64,000 bases of DNA, from the NCBI GenBank assembly GCA_000720805.1, contig JODI01000012.1, positions 62,001 to 126,000 of the forward strand, written 5' to 3'. The translations under genes and the position numbers were made by a program. The notes beneath the pieces are model-generated. The model searched no databases. It saw only the letters and a list, made by a program, of their open reading frames with translations, and was not told the DNA's origin. This document shows positions 32,787 through 40,584 of this stretch, piece after piece. Each line of letters starts with the position of its first letter. The stretch's first letter is position 1. Source of the stretch: Streptomyces violaceoruber. GTDB lineage: Bacteria > Actinomycetota > Actinomycetes > Streptomycetales > Streptomycetaceae.

Positions 32787-33986
32787 CTAGAGCTGGAGAT
32801 CGCAGTCGGCCAGACGCCCCAGGATGAGCGCGATGCGCAGCGTGAACGCCGAACGCACATCGGAGGGTGACCAGCCGGTGACGTCAGTCACACGTCGGAG
32901 CCGGTAGCGGACGGTGTTGGGATGGACGAAGAGCATACGCGCGGCGCCCTCCAAACTGCTCGCTTGCTCGAGATAGACGGAGAGTGTCTCCAGGAGCGCC
33001 GACCCGGCCTCCTCCAGTGGTCTGTAGATCTCCTCCACCAACTGCTCACGGGCGCCCGGGTCACCGGCCATCGCGCGCTCCGGCAGCAGATCGTCCGCCA
33101 GCACCGGCCGCGGGGCGTCCTGCCAGGCGGAACACGCCCTCAGTCCGGCGGCGGCTGCCTGCGCGGAACGGGTCGCGGCCAGCAGGTCCGGGACGACGGG
33201 CCCCGCGACGACCGGTCCGGCCGCGTAGGGCCCGATCAGCGACTTGGCCACGGCGAGGGGGTTGTCGCTGCCGCCCGCGATGACGACGAGCCGGGTGCCG
33301 AGCACCCCGGTGAGCACCTGGAGCTTGGCGTGCCGGGCCGCCCGCCGGATGGCCTCGACGGTCAGCTCGCTGTCACCGTCGGGCGCCGTCCCCAACACCA
33401 CGCACACGTGCTCGGGCGAGTTCCAGCCCAGCGCGGCGGCCCGGGACACGGCTCCCTCGTCGGCCTCGCCGCTCAGCACGGCGTTCACCACGAGCGACTC
33501 CAGCCGGGCGTCCCAGGCGCCGCGGGCCTCGGCGGCCTGGGCGTACACCTGGGCGGTCGCGAAGGCGATCTCGCGGGCGTACACCAGCAGCGCCTCGCGC
33601 AGCACGTTCTCGTCGCCGGGGGCCGCCACCTCGTCGATCGCGGACTCCATGACCTCGATCGTGGTGCGCACCATCTCGACGGTCTGGCGCAGCGTGATGG
33701 CCCTGGTCAGCTCGCGCGGCGCCGTGCCGAAGACGTCGGTGGAGATGGCCTGGGGCGCGTCCGGGTGCCGGAACCACTCGGTGAAGGCGGCGATACCGGC
33801 CTGGGCGACCAGCCCGATCCAGGAACGGTTCTCCGGAGGCATCGCCCGGTACCACGGCAGCGTCTCGTCCATGCGCGCGATCGCCTGCGCGGCGAGACTG
33901 CCGGACGACTTCTCCAGCCGCTTCAGGGTCGCGGGGTGCGAGTGGGTGGGTGCGGCGTCGGGGCGGCGGGTCACTGGTTCGGGCAC
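32787..33986 (-). CDS. fasR: Fatty acid synthesis regulator, PucR/CdaR type
   Basis: 399 aa transcription factor. The N-terminal and middle parts form a PucR-like domain with GGDEF-like remnants, and the C-terminus has an HTH_30-type helix-turn-helix (SSLEGAARMLFVHPNTVRYR, near residues 345-364), followed by LRRVTDVTGWSPSDVRSAF. The position directly before fabD-fabH-acpP-fabF identifies it with S. coelicolor FasR, described as the activator of that operon. GTG start at 33984-33986; the ribosome site is weak, and a second GTG four codons in is an alternative. Divergent from the pirin gene. Confidence 0.9.
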   Translation of the reverse strand: MPEPVTRRPDAAPTHSHPATLKRLEKSSGSLAAQAIARMDETLPWYRAMPPENRSWIGLVAQAGIAAFTEWFRHPDAPQAISTDVFGTAPRELTRAITLRQTVEMVRTTIEVMESAIDEVAAPGDENVLREALLVYAREIAFATAQVYAQAAEARGAWDARLESLVVNAVLSGEADEGAVSRAAALGWNSPEHVCVVLGTAPDGDSELTVEAIRRAARHAKLQVLTGVLGTRLVVIAGGSDNPLAVAKSLIGPYAAGPVVAGPVVPDLLAATRSAQAAAAGLRACSAWQDAPRPVLADDLLPERAMAGDPGAREQLVEEIYRPLEEAGSALLETLSVYLEQASSLEGAARMLFVHPNTVRYRLRRVTDVTGWSPSDVRSAFTLRIALILGRLADCDLQL

Positions 33987-34042
33987 GGGACAAGACTGCC
34001 TTATCCGGACGGGAGTGCGCGTCGCCGGGTGGCGGTGAGGGC

Positions 34043-34048
34043 TACCGT
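34043..34048 (+). promoter_or_regulatory. -10 box for leaderless pirin mRNA
   Basis: TACCGT ends 7 nt before the GTG at 34056 and 10 nt before the ATG at 34059, the spacing expected when transcription starts at the start codon. Confidence 0.5.
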
Positions 34049-34055
34049 GGTGGAC

Positions 34056-34709
34056 GTGATGGACGTACGGCGCGCTACGGAGCGCCACCGAGGCGGGGAG
34101 CCGGAGGCCGGCGTCGAGTCGCTGCACGCCTTCTCCTTCGGCCCGCACTACGATCCCGACAACCTCCGCTTCGGCGCGCTGATCGCCTGCAACGAGGAGC
34201 GCCTCGCCCCCGGCGCCGGCTTCGACGAGCACCCGCACAGCCACACCGAGATCGTCACCTGGGTGGCCGAGGGCGAGCTCACCCACCGCGACTCCACCGG
34301 CCACGAGACGGTCGTACGCCCCGGCGACGTCCAGCGCCTCAGCTCCGCCGCCGGCGTCCGGCACGTGGAGCGCAACGACGGCCGGGCCCCCCTGACCTTC
34401 GTCCAGATGTGGCTGGCCCCGCTGCGGCCCGGCGGCGACCCGTCCTACGAGATCGTCCCCGGCATCGCGGACTCCACCCCGTACGCCGTCCCGGAGGCGG
34501 GCGCGATGCTCCACGTACGGCGCCTGGCGGCGGGGGAGCGGACGGCGGTACCGGACGGGGCGTACGTGTACGTGCATGTCGTACGCGGTGAAGTGAGCCT
34601 GGACGGCGAGGAGTTGGGCCCGGGCGACGCGGCGCGGATCACGGACGCGAAGGATCTGGAGGCGGTGGGGGTGACGGGGGCGGAGCTGCTGCTGTGGGAG
34701 ATGTCCTAG
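34056..34709 (+). CDS. Pirin family protein
   Basis: 217 aa double-cupin protein. The N-cupin metal site is seen in FDEHPHSHTEIVTWVAEGEL (His-x-His-x-x-x), with RPGDVQRLSSAAGVRH and a Glu in HVERND. The second cupin lacks clear metal ligands, as usual. Pirins are iron proteins that include quercetinase-like dioxygenases and redox-sensing cofactors; the role here is unknown. GTG 34056 is favoured as a leaderless start, with ATG 34059 next to it. Its last 4 bp overlap the convergent serine hydrolase gene. Confidence 0.88.
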   Translation: MMDVRRATERHRGGEPEAGVESLHAFSFGPHYDPDNLRFGALIACNEERLAPGAGFDEHPHSHTEIVTWVAEGELTHRDSTGHETVVRPGDVQRLSSAAGVRHVERNDGRAPLTFVQMWLAPLRPGGDPSYEIVPGIADSTPYAVPEAGAMLHVRRLAAGERTAVPDGAYVYVHVVRGEVSLDGEELGPGDAARITDAKDLEAVGVTGAELLLWEMS

Positions 34710-35521
34710 AGCTCGGCGAGCACCGCGTCCGTGAACGCCGGCCAGGCCTCGATCGCCCAGGGGCCGAAGGCGCGATCGGTCAGGGCCACGCAGGCCACCC
34801 CCGCAGTCGGGTCGATCCACAGGAACGTACCCGACTGGCCGAAGTGTCCGAAGGTGCGCGGGGAGGACGAAGAGCCCGTCCAGTGCGGTGACTTGGAGTC
34901 GCGGATCTCGAAGCCGAGCCCCCAGTCGTTGGGGTTCTGGTGGCCGTAGCCCGGCAGCACGCCCTTCGTCCCCGGGTACTGGACCGTCATCGCCTCCGCG
35001 ACCGTGCGCGCGTCGAGCAGGCGGGGCGCCTGGATCTCGGCCGCGAACCGGGCGAGGTCCCGCACCGTCGAGACGCCGTCCTTGGCCGCAGAGCCCTCCA
35101 GGCTCGTGGCCGTCATCCCCAGCGGTTCCAGCACCGCCTGCCGCAGGTACTCGCCGAACGGGATCTCCGTGGCCTTGGCGATGTGGTCGCCGAGCTGCTC
35201 GAAGCCGGCGTTGGAGTACAGCCGCCGTTCGCCGGGCGAGGCGGTGACCCGGTGCTCGTCGAAGGCCAGCCCCGAGGTGTGCGCGAGCAGATGCCGGACC
35301 GTGGCCCCGGGCGGCCCGGCCGGCTCGTCGAGGTCGATCGCCCCCTCCTCGTACGCGACGAGGGCGGCGTAGGCCGCGAGCGGCTTGGTGACCGAGGCCA
35401 GCGGGAAGCGCTGCCCGGCCGGGCCGTGGGAGCCGAGCAGCGTCCCGTCGGCGCGTACGACGGCCGCCGCGGCGGTGGGAACCGGCCAGTTCTCGATCAG
35501 CGCGAGGCTCTGCAAGGTCAT
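34706..35521 (-). CDS. Beta-lactamase-fold serine hydrolase
   Basis: 271 aa. SxxK motif SVTK (LASVTKPLAAY, near residue 43), YxN motif YSN (RLYSNAGFEQL) and a third motif HFGQSGTFLW. The set is that of DD-peptidase-like/class C esterases. There is no signal peptide, so a cytoplasmic esterase or amidase is likelier than cell wall work. Convergent with the pirin gene (4-bp overlap) and 19 nt downstream of the GNAT gene, with which it may be cotranscribed. Confidence 0.88.
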   Translation of the reverse strand: MTLQSLALIENWPVPTAAAAVVRADGTLLGSHGPAGQRFPLASVTKPLAAYAALVAYEEGAIDLDEPAGPPGATVRHLLAHTSGLAFDEHRVTASPGERRLYSNAGFEQLGDHIAKATEIPFGEYLRQAVLEPLGMTATSLEGSAAKDGVSTVRDLARFAAEIQAPRLLDARTVAEAMTVQYPGTKGVLPGYGHQNPNDWGLGFEIRDSKSPHWTGSSSSPRTFGHFGQSGTFLWIDPTAGVACVALTDRAFGPWAIEAWPAFTDAVLAEL

Positions 35522-35540
35522 GCCCAGGAGCCTAAGGCGC

Positions 35541-36023
35541 TCAGAACGTCAGCCGCATCGAGGGGTCCGGCTTGCGCACGAAACCCAGCGACGCGTAGAG
35601 CGGTTCGGCCTGGGCGGACGCGTTCAGGTCCACGTGCGGGACGCCCCGCTCGCGGAACCACTGGAGCAGTTCCTCCATGCACGCGCGTGCGTACCCCCGG
35701 CGCCGGGCGTCCGGGTCGGTGGCGACGCTGAAGACATGGCCGACCCGGCCGTGCGGATTGTCCGCCCGCCCGATGCGGTACTCCAGGGTCCCGGCCACCA
35801 GTGCCGCGAGCGCTCCCGGCCGCTCCGGACGGTCCACGACGAACGCCACGAAGTCCCCGTCCGGCTCGGCGAGCCGGGCCCGCAGGGTCGGCAGGGACGC
35901 GGAGTGCCACTGAGTGGCCGCGGACGCCGTGTCCGCACCGGCGAACACGGAATCGATCATCACCTGACGCAGCCGCAGTACTTCCGGCGCGTCGTCCACC
36001 GTGGCACGACGTACGAGACTCAT
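35541..36023 (-). CDS. GNAT family N-acetyltransferase
   Basis: 160 aa acetyl-CoA-dependent transferase. The acetyl-CoA loop is VATDPDARRRGYARACMEEL (the R/Q-x-x-G-x-A motif, near 101-120), followed by LNASAQAEPLYASLGFVR, both standard GNAT elements. The acceptor is unknown. ATG at 36021-36023. Divergent from the MerR gene, 95 nt apart; a MerR palindrome lies in between. Confidence 0.9.
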   Translation of the reverse strand: MSLVRRATVDDAPEVLRLRQVMIDSVFAGADTASAATQWHSASLPTLRARLAEPDGDFVAFVVDRPERPGALAALVAGTLEYRIGRADNPHGRVGHVFSVATDPDARRRGYARACMEELLQWFRERGVPHVDLNASAQAEPLYASLGFVRKPDPSMRLTF

Positions 36024-36080
36024 GCCCGCACGCTAGCCAGCCCGCCTGTGTCATGTCCCGTCGATTTCTTACCGATCCGC

Positions 36081-36111
36081 TTGCTTGGAGTGCACTCCAA
36101 GGCCATAGCTT
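36081..36111 (+). promoter_or_regulatory. MerR-type promoter with palindromic operator
   Basis: The perfect 18-bp palindrome CTTGGAGTGCACTCCAAG (36084-36101) lies between -35 TTGCTT (36081-36086) and -10 TAGCTT (36106-36111). The spacer is 19 bp, the overlong spacing that MerR proteins untwist. The -10 box ends 7 nt before the MerR ATG, so the mRNA is probably leaderless. Confidence 0.7.
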
Positions 36112-36118
36112 TGAGGTC

Positions 36119-36580
36119 ATGACGGTGATGGAGACCACGGGTACCAGGACCGACAGCTGTGCCGTACCGCCACACGCCGGCAGGCGACCGGAAGGCCAGG
36201 ACAGCTACACGATCAGCGAGGTCGTCGGGCTCACCGGCCTGACCGCGCACACCCTGCGCTGGTACGAGCGCATCGGCCTGATGCCGCACATCGACCGCTC
36301 GCACACCGGTCAGCGCCGCTACAGCAACCGCGACCTCGACTGGCTCGACCTGGTCGGCAAGCTCCGGCTCACCGGCATGCCGGTGGCGGACATGGTGCGC
36401 TACGCGGAACTGGTGCGCGAGGGCGACCACACCTACGGGGACCGCTTCGAGCTGCTGAAGGCGACCCGCGAGGACGTCCTCGCCCGGATCGCCGAACTCC
36501 AGGACACGCTCGCGGTCCTCGACCGGAAGATCGGTTTCTACGCGGACGCCGGGCGTGCCCTGGCGTCGGAAAGGTCCTGA
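36119..36580 (+). CDS. MerR family transcriptional regulator
   Basis: 153 aa. The HTH reads YTISEVVGLTGLTAHTLRWY (near residues 27-46), followed by ERIGLMPHI and a wing RSHTGQRRYSNRDLDWLDLV. The C-terminal coiled coil (LLKATREDVLARIAELQDTL) dimerises. No metal-binding cysteines are present, so it is of the effector-binding or redox kind (SoxR-like cluster absent). Start at ATG 36119 fits a leaderless transcript. It overlaps the aldo-keto reductase by one base (TGATG), so the two form one autoregulated unit. Confidence 0.92.
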   Translation: MTVMETTGTRTDSCAVPPHAGRRPEGQDSYTISEVVGLTGLTAHTLRWYERIGLMPHIDRSHTGQRRYSNRDLDWLDLVGKLRLTGMPVADMVRYAELVREGDHTYGDRFELLKATREDVLARIAELQDTLAVLDRKIGFYADAGRALASERS

Positions 36581-37596
36581 TGACCAACGGCAAGATCCCC
36601 GCGGTACGGCTCGGCGACGACGGCCCCGAGGTGGGGGTGCAGGGCCTCGGCTGCATGGGCATGAGCTTCGGGTACGGCCCCACGGACGCCGACGAGGCCC
36701 GGGCCACCCTGGAGCGGGCGCTGGAGCTGGGCGTGACCCTGTACGACACGGCGGACGCGTACGGCGCGGGCGAGAACGAGCGGTTCCTGGCCCCCTTCGT
36801 CAAGGCGCACCGCGACGACGTCGTGATCGCCACCAAGTTCGCCCTCGCGATACCGCCGGACGACCCGACCCGGCGGATCATCCGCAACGACGCCCCCTAC
36901 ATCCGCCAGGCCGTCGAGGGGAGCCTCAAGCGCCTGGACGTCGACGTCATCGACCTCTACTACATGCACCGGCGCGACGTGAACGTGCCGATCGAGGAGA
37001 CCGTCGGCGTGATGGCCGAGCTGGTGCGCGAGGGCAAGGTCAAGCACCTGGGCCTGAGCGAGGTCACCGCGACGGAGCTGCGGGCCGCGCAGGCCGTGCA
37101 CCCGATCGCCGCCCTGCAGTCGGAGTGGTCGCTGTTCAGCCGGGACATCGAGGCGCGGGTCGTACCGGCCGCCCGGGAGCTGGGCGTGACCCTGGTGCCG
37201 TACTCCCCGCTGGGCCGCGGCTTCCTCACCGGGTCCTTCAGCAACGCCGAGACGGACCTGACCAGCGGCGACTTCCGCCGCCAGCAGCCCCGCTTCACCG
37301 GCGAGAACGCCGCCGCGAACGCGGCGCTGCTGGAGCCGGTCCGCACGGTGGCCGAGTCCCACGGGGTCTCCCCCGGCCAGGTGGCGCTGGCCTGGGTCCA
37401 GCAGCAGGCGGCGGTGCACGGTCTGCCGGTGGTGCCGATCCCGGGCACCCGCAAGGTCAGCCGGATCGAGGAGAACACCGCGGCCACGAAGATCGAGCTG
37501 ACCGAGAAGGACCTGGCACTCCTGGAGCCGATCGCGGCACAGGTGGCGGGCGACCGCTACCCGGACATGAGGTTCACGTCCGCCGGACGCGAGTAG
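36580..37596 (+). CDS. Aldo/keto reductase
   Basis: 338 aa NADPH-dependent reductase of aldehydes or ketones (AKR13/YakC-like group). Tetrad: Asp56 (YDTADAYG), Tyr61, Lys86 (IATKF) and His130 (YYMHRRD). Later marks are VPYSPLGRGFL and VPIPGTRKVSRIEEN, which binds the NADP phosphate. Translationally coupled to the MerR gene, so it is probably induced by the same signal, such as an electrophile. Cytosolic. Confidence 0.93.
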   Translation: MTNGKIPAVRLGDDGPEVGVQGLGCMGMSFGYGPTDADEARATLERALELGVTLYDTADAYGAGENERFLAPFVKAHRDDVVIATKFALAIPPDDPTRRIIRNDAPYIRQAVEGSLKRLDVDVIDLYYMHRRDVNVPIEETVGVMAELVREGKVKHLGLSEVTATELRAAQAVHPIAALQSEWSLFSRDIEARVVPAARELGVTLVPYSPLGRGFLTGSFSNAETDLTSGDFRRQQPRFTGENAAANAALLEPVRTVAESHGVSPGQVALAWVQQQAAVHGLPVVPIPGTRKVSRIEENTAATKIELTEKDLALLEPIAAQVAGDRYPDMRFTSAGRE

Positions 37597-37611
37597 TCCA
37601 CGCCTCGTCAG

Positions 37612-37665
37612 CCGGCGGTCAGAGCTCCGTCGGCGGTCAGAGTTCCACCAGCGGTCAGAGCTCCG
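37612..37665 (-). repeat. 18-bp tandem repeat carrying in-frame stop codons
   Basis: Three units of 18 bp like CCGGCGGTCAGAGCTCCG at 37612, 37630 and 37648. Read on the minus strand, each gives GAGCTCTGA or GAACTCTGA in the same frame, so the natural stop of the DUF4429 gene is followed by two more copies. Confidence 0.85.
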
Positions 37666-38518
37666 CCAGCAACTCCGCCTTCTTGACGGAGAACTCCTCG
37701 TCCGTCACCAGGCCCGCCTGGTGCAACTCCCCGAGATGACGGATGCGTTCGGCGATGTCGGCGGGATCCCGGCGCGGGCCGGTCGCGGTCACGGCCGCGA
37801 CCGGCCCGCGCTCACGCACGGCCGCCAGGACCGCCGCGGCGAACGGCAACGACTCGTGTACGGGCCCGTATCCGAGCCCGAAGACGACGGCGCCGGGATC
37901 CTGGTCGGCCTGTGCGGGCCGGCCGGCCTGACCGTCGGCGTCTCGCCGCAGCAACCGCAGATGCCCCTCGAACACCTCCGGCGAGCGCCACTCCACCCCG
38001 CTGAGCTCGGACACCGCGAAGCTCTGGTCGCCGGCTTTCCACTTCGCCGACGACGCCCCCGTCCAGAACCAGCGGAAGTGCACGGTCCGTCCGTCGAAGG
38101 ACGCCTTCCCGTCGTACGCCTTGAACTGCAGGGGCACCTCGGGTGCCGGTACGAGAAACCGTTCGGCGGGGCCGTCGTCCGCCTGGGGAAGCCGCGCCCG
38201 CAACTCGTCGGCGTAGTACTCCGCGAGCGTCTCGCGCTCCAGCGGCAGCACCAGCCGGTACGGATCGCAGTTCTCCTTCAGCTGTCCCGCGGCCGCCTCC
38301 GTCAACGGGTCGGCGCCGGGGCGCGGTTCGGCCCGCAGGACGACCGTGCCGCGTCGGCCGGGGGTGAGCGTCACCCCGGAGAGCGCCGCCAGGGGGATAC
38401 GTCGTTCCCCCAGCGCCTGGAACAGCTTCGGTGTCCGTATCCCCCGTTCGTAGCGGATGAGCACGGAGTCGGAGTCGAACTCCCAGGCGGCATGAAATCC
38501 GGCCAGTACGTCACCCAT
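37655..38518 (-). CDS. DUF4429 and SHOCT domain protein
   Basis: 287 aa. Two beta-rich DUF4429-like units (about residues 5-85 and 120-185; SVLIRYERGIRTPKLF and ASFDGRTVHFRWFW). The C-terminus has a SHOCT motif (DIAERIRHLGELHQAGLVTD), an oligomerisation helix pair found at the ends of many unrelated proteins. Role unknown; membrane or lipid association has been proposed for such PH-like folds. ATG at 38516-38518 chosen; an ATG three codons earlier is possible. The stop codon is repeated in tandem downstream. Confidence 0.82.
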   Translation of the reverse strand: MGDVLAGFHAAWEFDSDSVLIRYERGIRTPKLFQALGERRIPLAALSGVTLTPGRRGTVVLRAEPRPGADPLTEAAAGQLKENCDPYRLVLPLERETLAEYYADELRARLPQADDGPAERFLVPAPEVPLQFKAYDGKASFDGRTVHFRWFWTGASSAKWKAGDQSFAVSELSGVEWRSPEVFEGHLRLLRRDADGQAGRPAQADQDPGAVVFGLGYGPVHESLPFAAAVLAAVRERGPVAAVTATGPRRDPADIAERIRHLGELHQAGLVTDEEFSVKKAELLAEL

Positions 38519-38584
38519 GCGGCTCATGGTATGCGGCACGAGCTCCTTCGTCCCCTCCCCGCGCAGACCGCGGTTCCTGCGCCT

Positions 38585-39802
38585 CTACGCGCGTCCGGCC
38601 ATCGTCGTACCGGACAAACCCGTCCGGCAGGCTTCCGTTTCGCCCGCGCAGCGCACCGAGTGGTATGCGCCAACGCCGATCTCGGCGAAGTTCATCAGGC
38701 TGTCCGTACCCGGTACGAAGTAGCCGCTGTGCCCGTCCGCGCCCTGCGCCGACAGCACGCGGGCGCCGAACGCGGAGGACATCGGGTCGGCCCCGTGGCC
38801 GAACCCGCCGACCTCCAGGTACGGCACGTCCTGGATCCAGTCGCGGCCGTCCCGCATCGCCCACACCCGCGCCGAGGTGCGCAGACGGGAGGCGTTCGAG
38901 ACCCGCATCCCCGGACTGCCCGCCACCGCGATGTCGGACACCCGCCCCGGCAGGGTGTGTGCGGCCAGGCCGCACACCACGGAGCCGTAGCTGTGGCAGA
39001 AGAGGGACACGGGGGAGCGGCCGGGCAGGGCCCGCACCAGCCCGTTCAGCCGGACCGCGCCCTCCGCGGCGCGGGTCGCGGTGGCGGAGTCGATGCCGAG
39101 CCCGGCGGGTGCCGTGTAGTCGGCCCAGGCGATGACCGCGGTACGGGTCGCCGGGCTCAGGGTGCGCTCGGTCCGGTACAGGGCCGCGGCCATGCCGACG
39201 GGCGCCGAGTAGCTGCGGTCGGTGCGCTGGAAGGTCATCAGGTCGGTGTCGACGCCGGGGACGACGACGGAGACCCGCTCGGCCTTGTCCAGGTCGCCGA
39301 ACACCTCGGCGATCCGGCCCGAGCCGCCGGGGTCGAAGGCCAGGAAGCGGCGGTCCTTGGCGAGCAGCGCCTCGTAGCGGTTCATGCGCCGCCCGGCGTC
39401 CTGCTGGCCGTTCGGGGAGAGCCGGGGGTCGTGCATGCGTTTGCGCTCGACCCTGCGGGCCTGGCCGATGGCGATCCGGTTGGCGCGGTAGCGCAGCTCG
39501 ACCGGGGCGCCGTTCATGTTGCCGACCGCGAGCGGGTAGCGGGCGGCGAGGGCGGCGCGCTCCTGGGCGGTGAGGGAGGCGAAGAAGCGGGAGAGACGTC
39601 CGGGGGCCGTGTCCGGGTCGGGCAGCCGGTGTCCGTGCAGGTGTCCGTGCTCCCACCGGGAGAGTGAGGCCTGGAGCGCGGAGGTCCCCGGGTGGGTGCG
39701 CAGCGCGGTCCAGCCGGTGGTCGCCAGCATCACGAACACGACGGCCAACGCGAGCAGGGCGCGCCAGACGTTCAGTTGCGGGGAGGTGTCGAAGGAAGTC
39801 AC
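38585..39802 (-). CDS. Alpha/beta hydrolase, DUF1023 type
   Basis: 405 aa. One N-terminal membrane helix or uncleaved signal (residues 12-32, VWRALLALAVVFVMLATTGW), then an alpha/beta hydrolase domain of the DUF1023 family with nucleophile motif FCHSYGSV (a G-x-S-x-G variant). The catalytic Asp and His may be in the GADPMSS and ADGHSGYF segments. Probably an extracellular esterase or lipase. Actinobacterial members sit in cell-envelope contexts. ATG at 39800-39802. Confidence 0.85.
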   Translation of the reverse strand: MTSFDTSPQLNVWRALLALAVVFVMLATTGWTALRTHPGTSALQASLSRWEHGHLHGHRLPDPDTAPGRLSRFFASLTAQERAALAARYPLAVGNMNGAPVELRYRANRIAIGQARRVERKRMHDPRLSPNGQQDAGRRMNRYEALLAKDRRFLAFDPGGSGRIAEVFGDLDKAERVSVVVPGVDTDLMTFQRTDRSYSAPVGMAAALYRTERTLSPATRTAVIAWADYTAPAGLGIDSATATRAAEGAVRLNGLVRALPGRSPVSLFCHSYGSVVCGLAAHTLPGRVSDIAVAGSPGMRVSNASRLRTSARVWAMRDGRDWIQDVPYLEVGGFGHGADPMSSAFGARVLSAQGADGHSGYFVPGTDSLMNFAEIGVGAYHSVRCAGETEACRTGLSGTTMAGRA

Positions 39803-39892
39803 TGAAAGGACACACTAGGAGAACGGGACGGTCTCGCGTTAACCAAGTGGCGTGAATCACGTTTGGACATAAGGGGCGTTCGAGGGGCACTT

Positions 39893-40519
39893 TCAGGCTC
39901 TTCGCCAGTTTCCCGTCAGCGCCGGTCCCACCTGCTCGAGATAGCGCGCCGTCAGCTCCCGGATCGCCTCCACGCTGAAGTCCTCGCCGGTGCTCCACTG
40001 TCGTCCCGTCACCCGCATCACACCGCTGAAGACGGCCACCGCCAGCCGCGGCCGCGGGTCCGTGTCCACATCGAGGCCCTCCCGTGCGGCGAGCACGCGC
40101 GCGATCTCCTCCTCCACCTCGTCGGAGCGGCGCAGATGCGCGGCCAGCAGCACGGGGGTCGACTCGATCACCCGGTACATGCGCAGGTAGAGCTCGACCG
40201 GGACGATCGCCTCGACCACGTCGTTGAGGGTGCCCCAGCCCTCCAGGACCGCACGGCGCAGCGCCACCATCGGGGCCTCCTGCGGCGGGCGCTCGCGGAC
40301 CAGCTCGATGAAGTGCGCCACCGTCATCTCCTGGAGGGTGAGGGCGGCCTCCTCCTTGCCGGCGAAGTAGCGGAAGAAGGTGCGCTGCGATACGTCGACC
40401 GCGTCGGCGATGTCGTCGACGGTGGTGCCCTCGTAGCCGCGGGTGGTGAACAGTTCGAGGGCGGACCGCAGCAGTGCGTCACGGGTGCGCTGCTTCTTGC
40501 GTTCGCGCAGTGTTTCCAT
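39893..40519 (-). CDS. TetR family repressor of the adjacent efflux pump
   Basis: 208 aa. HTH TVDDIADAVDVSQRTFFRYF (near residues 33-52), preceded by RDALLRSALELFTTRGYEG. The C-terminal part is a TetR_C-type ligand domain ending GPALTGNWRRA. Divergent from a DHA2-type MFS transporter, 65 nt apart, with a palindrome GTCAGTTACTGAC next to its start; this is the usual arrangement for a drug-responsive repressor. Confidence 0.92.
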   Translation of the reverse strand: METLRERKKQRTRDALLRSALELFTTRGYEGTTVDDIADAVDVSQRTFFRYFAGKEEAALTLQEMTVAHFIELVRERPPQEAPMVALRRAVLEGWGTLNDVVEAIVPVELYLRMYRVIESTPVLLAAHLRRSDEVEEEIARVLAAREGLDVDTDPRPRLAVAVFSGVMRVTGRQWSTGEDFSVEAIRELTARYLEQVGPALTGNWRRA

Positions 40520-40522
40520 ATG

Positions 40523-40535
40523 GTCAGTTACTGAC
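40523..40535. promoter_or_regulatory. TetR-type palindrome
   Basis: GTCAGTTACTGAC, a perfect 13-bp palindrome 4 nt upstream of the TetR start codon and 13 nt from the -35 box of the divergent MFS gene. Confidence 0.55.
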
Positions 40536-40547
40536 TTGTGAATTGGT

Positions 40548-40577
40548 TTGTCAATTGTCAGCGGCTGTCATTAGCCT
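40548..40577 (+). promoter_or_regulatory. Promoter of the MFS gene, leaderless
   Basis: -35 TTGTCA (40548-40553), 18-bp spacer, -10 TAGCCT (40572-40577). The ATG at 40585 is 7 nt further on, so the transcript should have no leader. Confidence 0.65.
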
Positions 40578-40584
40578 CGAACGC

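Noticed and set aside
34706..35521. Antibiotic-resistance beta-lactamase
   Set aside because: No signal peptide and a HFGQSG motif instead of KTG; an esterase-type serine hydrolase is more likely, as for the gene at 16842.
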